Shown here piece after piece: positions 9,413 to 18,724 of a stretch of DNA of 64,000 nucleotides. Below the pieces are notes generated by a model. The model was given only the letters and a program-made list of their open reading frames with translations, did not search any database and was not told where the DNA came from. The translations under genes and the position numbers were made by a program. Every line of letters starts with the position of its first letter. Within the stretch, counting starts at the first letter, position 1. This DNA is from Pectobacterium polaris. GTDB taxonomy: Bacteria > Pseudomonadota > Gammaproteobacteria > Enterobacterales > Enterobacteriaceae. The stretch lies in assembly GCF_002307355.1 (NCBI RefSeq), contig NZ_CP017481.1:2046001-2110000 (forward strand), given 5' to 3'.

Positions 9413-11692
9413 ATGGATGAACAGCTAAAGCAAAGCGCCCTTGATTTCCACCAGTATCCGATTCCAGGCAAAATTCAGGTTTCCCCGACTAAGCCGCTGG
9501 CAACGCAGCGCGATCTGGCGCTGGCGTATTCTCCCGGCGTCGCGGCTCCCTGTCTGGAAATTGCAGCAGATCCGCTGGCTGCCTACAAATACACTGCGCG
9601 CGGCAATCTGGTCGCCGTGATCTCTAACGGAACGGCCGTTCTGGGCCTCGGCAATATCGGCGCACTGGCCGGTAAACCGGTGATGGAAGGCAAAGGCGTT
9701 CTGTTCAAAAAATTCTCTGGCATCGATGTTTTCGATATCGAAGTCGACGAGCTGGATCCAGACAAGCTGATCGACGTGATCGCCGCGCTGGAGCCGACGT
9801 TCGGCGGTATCAATCTGGAAGACATCAAGGCACCGGAGTGCTTCTACATCGAGAAGAAACTGCGTGAGCGCATGAAGATTCCTGTCTTCCATGACGATCA
9901 GCACGGCACGGCGATCATCTGTACCGCCGCCGTTCTGAACGGCCTGCGCGTAGTAGAAAAAAATATCTCTGATGTGCGTCTGGTAGTGTCCGGTGCGGGT
10001 GCAGCGTCTATCGCCTGTCTGAACCTGCTGGTGGCGCTGGGTCTCCAGAAGCACAACATCGTGGTGTGTGATTCGCGCGGCGTGATTTTCCATGGCCGTG
10101 ACGAAAATATGGAAGAGACCAAAGCCGCTTACGCTATTGACGATAATGGCGCTCGCAAGCTGGCAGACGTGATTCCTGATGCGGATATTTTCCTCGGCTG
10201 CTCCGGTCCTGGCGTGTTGACGCCGGAAATGGTGAAAACCATGGCACCGCGTCCGTTGATCATGGCGCTGGCAAACCCGGAACCAGAAATTCTGCCGCCG
10301 CTGGCGAAGGAAGTGCGCCCAGATGCGATCATCTGTACTGGCCGTTCTGACTACCCGAATCAGGTGAACAACGTACTGTGCTTCCCGTTCATCTTCCGTG
10401 GTGCGCTGGATGTGGGCGCGACCACGATTAACGAAGAGATGAAGCTGGCTTGCGTGCATGCGATTGCCGATCTGGCGCTGGCGGAGCAGAGTGAAGTGGT
10501 GGCATCTGCCTACGGCGATCAGGAGCTGTCATTCGGCCCGGATTACCTGATCCCGAAACCGTTCGATCCGCGCCTGATCATCAAGATCGCACCGGCGGTG
10601 GCGAAGGCGGCGATGGATTCCGGCGTGGCGACGCGTCCGATCGAAGATTTCGATGCCTACATCGAAAAACTGACCCAGTTCGTCTACAAAACCAACCTGT
10701 TTATGAAGCCGATCTTCGCACAGGCGCGTCAGCAGCCGAAGCGCGTGGTATTCGCGGAAGGTGAAGATGCGCGTGTGCTGCATGCCACGCAGGAGCTGGT
10801 GACGCTGGGTCTGGCGTTCCCGATTCTGATTGGTCGTCCGAGCGTCATCGAAATGCGTCTGCAAAAGCTGGGGCTGCAACTGACCATCGGTAAAGATTTC
10901 GAAGTGGTCAACAACGAATCGGATCCGCGCTTCAAAGAATACTGGAGCGAGTATTTCGATCTGATGAAGCGTCGCGGTGTGTCGCAGGAAAAAGCGCAGC
11001 GTGCAGTGATCGGTAACCCGACGCTGATCGGTGCCATCATGGTTCACCGTGGCGAAGCAGATGCGCTGATTTGCGGCACGATTGGCACGTATGAAGAGCA
11101 TTTCGATGTAGTTGAGAAAGTGTTCGGCTACCGTGAAGGTGTGCAGGCTGCGGGCGCGATGAACGCGCTGATGCTGCCAAGCGGCAACACCTTTATCGCC
11201 GACACCTATGTTAACGCCGATCCGACGCCGGAACAGCTGGCAGAAATCACCCTGATGGCGGCAGAAAGCGTACGCCGTTTCGGTATCGAGCCGAAAGTCG
11301 CGCTGCTGTCGCACTCCAGCTTCGGCACCTCGGATTCTCCGACGGCGCAGAAGATGCGTGCAACGCTGGCGCTGGTCAACAAGCTGGCACCGGAGCTGGA
11401 GATCGACGGTGAGATGCACGGCGACGCCGCGCTGGTGGAAGCGATCCGCCGCGAGCAAATGCCGGACAGCCCGCTGAAAGGCTCGGCTAACATCTTGATC
11501 ATGCCGAACATGGAGTCTGCGCGTATCAGCTATAACCTGCTGCGTGTGTCGTCCTCAGAAGGCGTGACGGTCGGCCCGGTGCTGATGGGTATCTCGAAAC
11601 CAGCACACATCCTGACGCCGATTGCCTCGGTACGCCGGATCGTGAACATGGTGGCGCTGGCGGTGGTAGAAGCACAAACCCAGCCGCTGTAA
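9413..11692 (+). CDS. maeB: NADP-dependent malic enzyme with phosphotransacetylase-like domain
   Basis: This enzyme oxidatively decarboxylates malate to pyruvate and makes NADPH. Residues 1-about 420 are the malic-enzyme part ([25 protein letters not shown], nucleotide-binding [16 protein letters not shown]). Residues about 430-759 form the phosphotransacetylase-like domain, generally regarded as regulatory. ATG 9413 yields 759 residues starting [16 protein letters not shown], nearly the E. coli start; an earlier ATG at 9368 would add 15 non-conserved residues. It is a single gene closed by a strong terminator. Confidence 0.97.
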   Translation: MDEQLKQSALDFHQYPIPGKIQVSPTKPLATQRDLALAYSPGVAAPCLEIAADPLAAYKYTARGNLVAVISNGTAVLGLGNIGALAGKPVMEGKGVLFKKFSGIDVFDIEVDELDPDKLIDVIAALEPTFGGINLEDIKAPECFYIEKKLRERMKIPVFHDDQHGTAIICTAAVLNGLRVVEKNISDVRLVVSGAGAASIACLNLLVALGLQKHNIVVCDSRGVIFHGRDENMEETKAAYAIDDNGARKLADVIPDADIFLGCSGPGVLTPEMVKTMAPRPLIMALANPEPEILPPLAKEVRPDAIICTGRSDYPNQVNNVLCFPFIFRGALDVGATTINEEMKLACVHAIADLALAEQSEVVASAYGDQELSFGPDYLIPKPFDPRLIIKIAPAVAKAAMDSGVATRPIEDFDAYIEKLTQFVYKTNLFMKPIFAQARQQPKRVVFAEGEDARVLHATQELVTLGLAFPILIGRPSVIEMRLQKLGLQLTIGKDFEVVNNESDPRFKEYWSEYFDLMKRRGVSQEKAQRAVIGNPTLIGAIMVHRGEADALICGTIGTYEEHFDVVEKVFGYREGVQAAGAMNALMLPSGNTFIADTYVNADPTPEQLAEITLMAAESVRRFGIEPKVALLSHSSFGTSDSPTAQKMRATLALVNKLAPELEIDGEMHGDAALVEAIRREQMPDSPLKGSANILIMPNMESARISYNLLRVSSSEGVTVGPVLMGISKPAHILTPIASVRRIVNMVALAVVEAQTQPL

Positions 11693-11714
11693 GTCATTTA
11701 CTGTTATACAGACA

Positions 11715-11743
11715 AACCCAGCCAGAAATCGGCTGGGTTTTTT
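11715..11743 (+). terminator. maeB rho-independent terminator
   Basis: AACCCAGCC pairs with GGCTGGGTT around AGAAATC, followed by six T. Confidence 0.92.
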
Positions 11744-11886
11744 ATTTATCGCAATTTATCGACCAAATAGTCGCCTGACTAAGATGAATCAATGGAATAA
11801 TTTTGGTTTTATGCCATGATCCCGCCTCGTCTTTAGGGGGAGATTCCCCGGACTTGATAAAAAAATCCAACGAGCGAATATCGGTT

Positions 11887-13161
11887 ATGGCAACACGCGC
11901 AGTGAACGAAAATACAGTAGAAAAAAGCGGTGCAGGAAAGCGTCTTCCTTCGCTGTTTGGCGGGTCGATGATTATTGCAGGGACGATTATTGGCGCTGGG
12001 ATGTTTTCCCTGCCGGTGGTGATGTCAGGGGCCTGGTTTTTCTGGTCATTTGCCGTGCTGGTGTTTACCTGGTTTTGCATGTATCACTCGGGGCTAATGA
12101 TACTGGAGGCGAACCTTAATTATCCGGCCGGCTCCAGCTTCGATACGCTGACCAAAGATCTGCTGGGTAAGCGCTGGAATGTCGTTAACGGAATATCGAT
12201 TGCCTTTGTCCTCTATATCCTGACTTACGCCTACATTTCGGCGAGTGGCTCAATCATCCATCACACGCTTGCTGAGATGTCGATCGATTTCTCTGCACGC
12301 ATCGGCGGTTGCCTGTTTGCGCTGTTTGTCGCGTTGACCGTGTGGTGGAGCACTGCGGCAGTGAGCCGCATGACCGCTTTTTTTCTGGCGGCAAAAGTAC
12401 TGACCTTTTTCATGACGTTCGGCAGCCTGCTGTGGAATGTGAAGCCAACGGTATTGTTGAATGTGGCGGAATCGGCACCCAGCTATCTTCCGTATGTGCT
12501 GATGACATTGCCATTTTGTCTGGCGTCTTTTGGTTTTCATGGCAACGTCCCCAGCCTGGTGAAGCATTACGGCCGTGAACCACAGATCATCAAGCGCTGT
12601 CTGTTTATTGGCAGTTTGCTGGCGCTGGTAATGTATTCCATCTGGTTGATTGGCACGATGGGAAACATTGCTCGCCCTGACTTTATCGGGATTGCGGAGC
12701 GGGGCGGGAATATCGATGTGTTGGTGCAGGCGTTGGGTGGGGTGTTGAATAGCCCTTATCTGGATGTGTTGCTCACCGTCTTTTCCAACTTTGCCGTGGC
12801 CTGTTCGTTTCTCGGCGTGACGCTGGGGCTGTTTGATTATCTGGCTGATTTACTGAAGTTTGACGATAGCCGAATGGGAAGATCCAAAACGGCGCTGGTG
12901 ACGTTTCTGCCGCCGGTTATCGGTGGTCTGTTGTATCCGAATGGCTTTATTTATGCGATTGGTTTTGCCGGGCTTGCCGCTGCCGTATGGGCGGTAATTA
13001 CGCCTGCATTGCTGGCTTACGCATCGCGTCGCCGCTTCGGTAGCCCGCTGTTCCGCGTGCGGGGCGGCAATGCGATGATTGCGCTGGTGCTGCTATTTGG
13101 TATCAGCACCGCGCTGATACACATCCTTGCCAGCCTCGATCTGCTGCCGGTTTATCGCTAA
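11887..13161 (+). CDS. mtr: aromatic amino-acid (tryptophan) permease
   Basis: This inner-membrane proton symporter of the HAAAP family has about eleven hydrophobic segments. Stretches such as [39 protein letters not shown] and [17 protein letters not shown] are close to E. coli Mtr and closer than to TyrP. ATG 11887 gives 424 residues (E. coli 414), with an N-terminal extension of about 20 polar residues. The frame stays open upstream to 11803 but without homology. It is monocistronic. TyrR/TrpR control is known for the family, but no operator was identified here. Confidence 0.9.
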   Translation: MATRAVNENTVEKSGAGKRLPSLFGGSMIIAGTIIGAGMFSLPVVMSGAWFFWSFAVLVFTWFCMYHSGLMILEANLNYPAGSSFDTLTKDLLGKRWNVVNGISIAFVLYILTYAYISASGSIIHHTLAEMSIDFSARIGGCLFALFVALTVWWSTAAVSRMTAFFLAAKVLTFFMTFGSLLWNVKPTVLLNVAESAPSYLPYVLMTLPFCLASFGFHGNVPSLVKHYGREPQIIKRCLFIGSLLALVMYSIWLIGTMGNIARPDFIGIAERGGNIDVLVQALGGVLNSPYLDVLLTVFSNFAVACSFLGVTLGLFDYLADLLKFDDSRMGRSKTALVTFLPPVIGGLLYPNGFIYAIGFAGLAAAVWAVITPALLAYASRRRFGSPLFRVRGGNAMIALVLLFGISTALIHILASLDLLPVYR

Positions 13162-13182
13162 GGAAGTATCGCTAAGTCAGTA

Positions 13183-13229
13183 TCGCCATCCTGCTTTGCC
13201 TGTTAACAGCAGTAAACGTGGGATGGCGA
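13183..13229. terminator. inverted repeat between convergent mtr and yaiI
   Basis: CGCCATCC and GGATGGCG flank about 30 bases between the convergent mtr and yaiI genes. There is no clear T run, so this is a weak shared terminator candidate. Confidence 0.4.
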
Positions 13230-13242
13230 GTCTTTCAGGTCA

Positions 13243-13695
13243 TTATGGCTTTTTTAACTGCTGCAACCACTTGTCCAGCTCGTTAGCGAACTGCTGGCGG
13301 TCCCGCTGATTTAATGCGCTGGGGCCACCGGTTTGTATCCCGCTGGCGCGCATGGTATCCATGAAGTCCCGCATGTTTAGCCGTTCCCGAATGGTATCTG
13401 GCGTATAGCGCTCTCCGCGTGGATTTAACGCGATGCCGCCTTTTTCTATCACTTCCGATGCCAGCGGAATATCCGCAGTGATCACCAGATCGCCGACTTC
13501 AACGCGTTGCACAATCTCATTGTCGGCGACGTCAAAACCCGCTGAGACACGCAGCGTGCGAATAAAGCGCGACGGCGGTACTTTTATGGTCTGGTTGGCA
13601 ACCAGCGTGACCTGCGTTTGTGTGCGATCCGCCGCGCGAAATAGCACTTCTTTGATGACGTTAGGACAGGCGTCGGCGTCGACCCAAATCTGCAT
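13243..13695 (-). CDS. yaiI: UPF0178 family protein YaiI
   Basis: This 150-residue cytoplasmic protein belongs to the YaiI/YqxD family (NYN/PIN-like fold, function unproven). It starts [22 protein letters not shown], the acidic N-terminal motif of the family, and has VITADIPLA and [14 protein letters not shown] further on. The length is normal. It begins three bases after the hemF stop codon, so the two are probably cotranscribed, although no functional link is known. Confidence 0.9.
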   Translation of the reverse strand: MQIWVDADACPNVIKEVLFRAADRTQTQVTLVANQTIKVPPSRFIRTLRVSAGFDVADNEIVQRVEVGDLVITADIPLASEVIEKGGIALNPRGERYTPDTIRERLNMRDFMDTMRASGIQTGGPSALNQRDRQQFANELDKWLQQLKKP

Positions 13696-13698
13696 GAC

Positions 13699-15239
<1,541 letters not shown>

Positions 15240-15303
15240 TTTATTCCGATCTTCAAGCGATACCCGTTAATATTTTTTCTTCTCTAGAATATTTACAATG
15301 CTG

Positions 15304-15345
15304 AGAAAAGGTGCGCCGTTAATGGTGCACCTTTTCTTATTTATG
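15304..15345 (+). terminator. ypeA rho-independent terminator
   Basis: AGAAAAGGTGC pairs with GCACCTTTTCT around a short loop (GCC-GTTAAT-GGT region), followed by a T-rich tail. Confidence 0.85.
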
Positions 15346-15652
15346 CACTAACCCATTGTCGTGACTGTGTTTGCCAGTGTAGGTGCCGTTTAGTGTCTGG
15401 TTTATTCTGATTAAATTATTTAATTCGCCATTTGGTGAGGAATTTACGAACCCTATTGCAATGGTAGAGTTACTGATCGTAATTATTTCAATGGTTCTAT
15501 TTATTTCATAGGACAATTCTGGTTATTAAACTCCTTTAAAATAAAAAATGATTAGGATCTTGCATTATACCCTCTAATTTACGGTGTGAATCGTGAATTT
15601 ATATAGCCATGATGGCAGGTGAAGCTATTTATTTTATAAATGAGGCCAGTGA
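15346..15652. other. AT-rich intergenic segment at the left edge of the island
   Basis: These 300 bases are clearly more AT-rich than ypeA and the genes to its left. No open frame or named regulatory site was identified. They presumably hold the promoter of the small gene at 15653 and the bacteriocin. The composition change suggests a boundary of acquired DNA. Confidence 0.5.
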
Positions 15653-15799
15653 ATGAAAAAAGATGAAAGTGTTAAAAGTGAAAATAAATTGGAAGTTAAT
15701 TTTCATGATGGAAACGAAACTGAAGAAAAAATAAAACCTGAAGAGATAAAAAAGCGGCGGCCTGGATGTAAACGGGAAAAGTATTTTTGTGCACGATGA
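15653..15799 (+). CDS. unknown 48-residue charged protein upstream of the bacteriocin
   Basis: ATG 15653, with GAGG about ten bases upstream, opens a frame of 48 codons ending TGA 15799. The product starts MKKDESVKSENK, has an acidic middle (NETEEKIKPEE) and ends KKRRPGCKREKYFCAR, with two cysteines eight residues apart in a basic tail. It has no signal peptide or membrane segment. It lies 27 bases before the bacteriocin ATG, so the two are probably cotranscribed. I do not recognise it. It could be a small accessory or leader peptide, a modified-peptide precursor or a remnant. It is too short and too soluble to be a typical periplasmic immunity protein. Confidence 0.5.
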   Translation: MKKDESVKSENKLEVNFHDGNETEEKIKPEEIKKRRPGCKREKYFCAR

Positions 15800-15826
15800 A
15801 ATATATCTTGGAAAAGGAGAGTGAAA

Positions 15827-16789
15827 ATGGCGATATACAAGGTAAGTGATTTAACTACTAAGATTACAATTGATTGCCCTGATGATGTGTATATATTAGA
15901 TGCCTTAGAGGAAGTTGGGGGGAATTTACCATACTCATGCCGTGCAGGCTCATGTTCGAGTTGTGTAGCATTATTAATTACTGGAGACGTTGATCAGAGT
16001 GATGGAAATTTCTTAGAAGCAGAAGATCAGGATATTTTTTTATTAACTTGCTCAGCTTATCCTGTTAAAAACTGTGTTATTAGAAGCGGTGCTGAAGGGC
16101 TGCTTCATGAAAGAGTAAAATTACGCCGGCAAATTCTTTCAGATAAGTTGAGAATTAATATTGATTTTTTATTAGAATCTGAAGGGTTTAAAACAAACGG
16201 GTATGTTCCTAGAAATGAAAAGGGGGAGGTATATAAGAATTCAGGTGTTACTATCGGTGGGGGGGTGGATTTAGGACAAAGAGATAAAGATGAATTGCTA
16301 CGTGATGGCGTACCGCAATATCTTGTGGATATATTGTCACCTTATACCGTAATTAAAGAACATGTTGCTGTTGAAAAATTAAGGCAATCACCATTAAGTT
16401 TGACTGCAGATCAGGCTGATTTCTTAACCTCTATTTACACACAAAAAGCACTAAGAAAGGTAGAAAAGGCCTTTGATGCTGAATCAGTTGGTTTGAAATT
16501 TAATGAGTTACCGGCAAATACAAGGACGGCGATAGCAGATTTAGCATTTCAATATAATAATCTAAAAACAGAAACGCCAAAATCCTGGGGATATATTACC
16601 CGTAATGAATGGGATTTATTTTTCAAGGAGCTTAATGATTTTGGTGATGGGCATAAAACAAGAAGGAAAAGAGAGGCGGAACTTATTTACCTAGATATTG
16701 AAGCTTTGGCTTATGCTGATTATCAGCATATTAATTCTTTGTTTGCTTTCGCTGATGGTCAACCTTACACTATTATTCTTCCACGGTGA
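15827..16789 (+). CDS. pectocin P-like bacteriocin: ferredoxin domain fused to pesticin-like lysozyme
   Basis: This 320-residue protein has two recognisable parts. Residues 1-about 95 are a plant-type [2Fe-2S] ferredoxin with the four cluster cysteines in the canonical pattern (Cys38, 43, 46, 75; YSCRAGSCSSC and LLTC). Residues about 105-320 resemble the muramidase domain of pesticin/T4 lysozyme: Glu119 in LLESEGF, Thr142 in GVTIGGG and Asp148 in VDLGQ reproduce the spacing of the pesticin catalytic triad (E178/T201/D207, from memory). Pectocins use the ferredoxin part to enter cells through the plant-ferredoxin receptor; the lysozyme part would cut peptidoglycan. ATG 15827 follows AAGGAG at seven bases; the upstream GTG 15821 is less likely. 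There is no signal peptide, no lysis gene and no obvious immunity gene. Base composition is AT-rich, unlike core neighbours, suggesting transfer. Confidence 0.9.
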   Translation: MAIYKVSDLTTKITIDCPDDVYILDALEEVGGNLPYSCRAGSCSSCVALLITGDVDQSDGNFLEAEDQDIFLLTCSAYPVKNCVIRSGAEGLLHERVKLRRQILSDKLRINIDFLLESEGFKTNGYVPRNEKGEVYKNSGVTIGGGVDLGQRDKDELLRDGVPQYLVDILSPYTVIKEHVAVEKLRQSPLSLTADQADFLTSIYTQKALRKVEKAFDAESVGLKFNELPANTRTAIADLAFQYNNLKTETPKSWGYITRNEWDLFFKELNDFGDGHKTRRKREAELIYLDIEALAYADYQHINSLFAFADGQPYTIILPR

Positions 16790-16874
16790 GTTTTTATGAA
16801 ATAAAATTTCAGTGTGACTTGGTTTATTGGTGAGGATAAATAATCCCTTAGTGTATTAATATCTGTATGAAAAT

Positions 16875-16907
16875 GGAGCTGGCTTGATAATCAGCTCCGG
16901 TTTTTTA
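16875..16907 (+). terminator. bacteriocin rho-independent terminator
   Basis: GGAGCTG pairs with CAGCTCC around GCTTGATAAT, followed by GG and six T, 85 bases after the bacteriocin stop codon. Confidence 0.88.
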
Positions 16908-17146
16908 TTAGAGAATTGATATTTATTGAATCAATCGAATGTTTAGATACCGTAATTTAAATTGTACATCGGCTGACTTTGGGTATGTCCACTTCAGCTA
17001 TGGAAGAAGGTAGATGATGAACGAAGAGATACCATAAAGTGCTTGTAGTCGAATTGTCTAAAAAGTGTTGCATCGTGTCACTGGCTTAGATGATAATGAG
17101 TATCAATTAAACTAATATTATCTACTTTTTGCCTGTTGAAACCATT
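16908..17146. other. intergenic region upstream of the sigma-factor gene
   Basis: This segment contains no long open frame. Its right end holds a Fur box just before the FecI-like gene. No immunity gene for the bacteriocin could be found here on either strand. Confidence 0.5.
17092..17110. promoter_or_regulatory. Fur box upstream of the FecI-like gene
   Basis: GATAATGAGTATCAATTAA matches the 19-bp Fur consensus GATAATGATTATCATTATC at most positions, including the GATAATGA and ATCA half sites. It is 36 bases upstream of ATG 17147, a normal place for iron repression of a fecIR-type pair. Confidence 0.75.
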
Positions 17147-17668
17147 ATGACGCAGCTAATTTCTTTCTGGAGTGATTTTTACCAGACCCACCAAGGATGG
17201 CTGCGGGGATGGCTTTGTAAAAAAATAGGCTGCATTCATCAGGCAGATGATCTTACCCATGACACCTTCCTAAAACTCCTGACGCTTGCCGACCCTGCCG
17301 CTATCCGACAGCCTAAGGCATATCTGATGGTGACGGCGAATCACGTCATGATCGATCAGTTCCGTAAGCGTAAGCTGGAACAAGATGCGTTATCTGCATT
17401 AGCAGTACTAGTTGATGGGGAAGAAGAGCATTCTGCGGAATATCGTGTTGCGATAAGTCAACTTGTGGCGACAGCGCTACATATTCTGACCCATGAGTTA
17501 GATGAAAAGGTACAACGTGCGTTTATTATGGCGCGTGTGGAAGGACACGATTATCGGACGATTGCTGAGGCGCTGCACGTTAGCGAAAGTAGCGTAAAGC
17601 AATATCTGGCGAAAGCGATGGTGCATTTCCATAGCCGGATCTTTTTCCAGGAACATGATGAAGCATAA
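17147..17668 (+). CDS. FecI-type ECF sigma factor
   Basis: This 173-residue RNA polymerase sigma factor is of the iron-uptake (FecI) group. Region 2 (ADDLTHDTFLKLL, AYLMVTANHVMIDQFRKRKLE) and region 4 (RAFIMARVEGHDYRTIAEALHVSESSVKQYLAKAM) are complete. ATG 17147 is taken; a TTG at 17129 is in frame. Its 3' end overlaps the FecR-like gene, and a Fur box precedes it. By family it would be released when the outer-membrane receptor binds its ligand and would then transcribe the receptor operon downstream. Confidence 0.9.
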   Translation: MTQLISFWSDFYQTHQGWLRGWLCKKIGCIHQADDLTHDTFLKLLTLADPAAIRQPKAYLMVTANHVMIDQFRKRKLEQDALSALAVLVDGEEEHSAEYRVAISQLVATALHILTHELDEKVQRAFIMARVEGHDYRTIAEALHVSESSVKQYLAKAMVHFHSRIFFQEHDEA

Positions 17669-18605
17669 CGCTGACTTTGAGCCGATTCAGCAGCAAGCCG
17701 CTGAATGGGTACTACGCTTCTCGGAGGTCGAGCAGGATAGCGACGACGCGATATTACTGCACAAAGAGTGGCAGCAGTGGTGCCAGATCGATGCTCGCCA
17801 TTCTGTGGTTTATCATCAGATGCAGCAATTATGGGCAAGTGCAGCCATCACGCCAGCGGCGACATCCCGAAAATCACGCTCATCCCGTTATGCTGCTCTG
17901 GCGATTTTCATCGCAGGTGGTTGGTTACTAAGCCAACTGCCTTATGCTTATTGGTTGGCCGATCAGCGCACTGTTGCTGGTGAAGTTCGGCGCATTGTTC
18001 TGGATGACGGCAGCGAATTGATGCTGAACAGCAATTCGGCGGTGAATATTTCCTTCACATCACAAAAACGAACAATCACGTTGCTACGTGGTGAAGTTTA
18101 CGCGCATGTTGCCAAAGATCCGCGTAGCAGACCGTTTGTGATTGACAGTGCACAGGCAGCGGCTCAGGCACTGGGTACTCGCTATAGCGTACGTGATACA
18201 GGAGAGGATACGCTGGTGAGCGTTGACGAATCTCGTGTACGTGTTACTGCAAATGAGAACTCGGATATCCGCCTCGACATTGGTGCTGGTCAGCAGGTTG
18301 GACTCGATCGGCTCCATATTACCCGGCCAGTGGGGGCATCAACGGAAGCGGGTTGGATTCACAACCAATTGATTTTTGAAAATGCCCCGTTCATTCAGGT
18401 TGTTGATGAACTTTCCCGTCATTACCCAGGGCTCATTTATCTGGATCCGCGTCAGCGCCAGGAATTAGATAGTCTGCACTTTACCGGCGTTCTGCCATTG
18501 AATGACAGTCAGCAGGCGCTCGAGCTACTGAAACATTCCCTTCCCATCTCCGTCCGACAGTCTCTCGGCTACATTGTCTGGATTAGTGAAAATAAAAAAC
18601 TTTAA
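17655..18605 (+). CDS. FecR-type transmembrane regulator / anti-sigma factor
   Basis: This 316-residue inner-membrane protein relays the receptor signal to the sigma factor. An N-terminal cytoplasmic DUF4880-like segment (AAEWVLRFSE, WCQIDARHSVVYHQMQQLW) is followed by one membrane helix at about 75-90 (ALAIFIAGGWLLSQL). The periplasmic FecR domain includes RRIVLDDGSELMLNSNSAV and RTITLLRGEVYAHVAKD, and the C-terminal segment (FTGVLPLNDSQQALELLKHSL) is an STN-like fold that contacts the receptor. The start overlaps the sigma gene by 14 bases, indicating coupled translation. Confidence 0.9.
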   Translation: MMKHNADFEPIQQQAAEWVLRFSEVEQDSDDAILLHKEWQQWCQIDARHSVVYHQMQQLWASAAITPAATSRKSRSSRYAALAIFIAGGWLLSQLPYAYWLADQRTVAGEVRRIVLDDGSELMLNSNSAVNISFTSQKRTITLLRGEVYAHVAKDPRSRPFVIDSAQAAAQALGTRYSVRDTGEDTLVSVDESRVRVTANENSDIRLDIGAGQQVGLDRLHITRPVGASTEAGWIHNQLIFENAPFIQVVDELSRHYPGLIYLDPRQRQELDSLHFTGVLPLNDSQQALELLKHSLPISVRQSLGYIVWISENKKL

Positions 18606-18638
18606 TAATCAATGGTAAAGAATTGATTTAAATATAAA

Positions 18639-18653
18639 TGATAATTATTTTTA
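18639..18653. promoter_or_regulatory. Fur-like box upstream of the receptor gene
   Basis: TGATAATTATTTTTA fits the 7-1-7 Fur inverted repeat (TGATAATnATTATCA) with a weaker right half. It lies 72 bases before the receptor ATG in an AT-rich 119-base gap, where a sigma-factor-dependent promoter would also be expected. Confidence 0.55.
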
Positions 18654-18724
18654 TTTTCTTCTGCCCGATTTTTGCTGAACAACGTCTTCTCTCCTGAAAA
18701 CATAAAATAATTCAGGGTAAATTC

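Noticed and set aside
9425..11458. Long minus-strand open frames opposite maeB (344 and 309 codons)
   Set aside because: They lie wholly antisense to a well-conserved gene, are rich in Arg/Gln/His as expected from antisense of GC-biased codons, and have no family resemblance.
15827..16110. The ferredoxin part as a stand-alone housekeeping ferredoxin
   Set aside because: The frame continues without stop into a lysozyme-like domain; the fused architecture indicates a bacteriocin.
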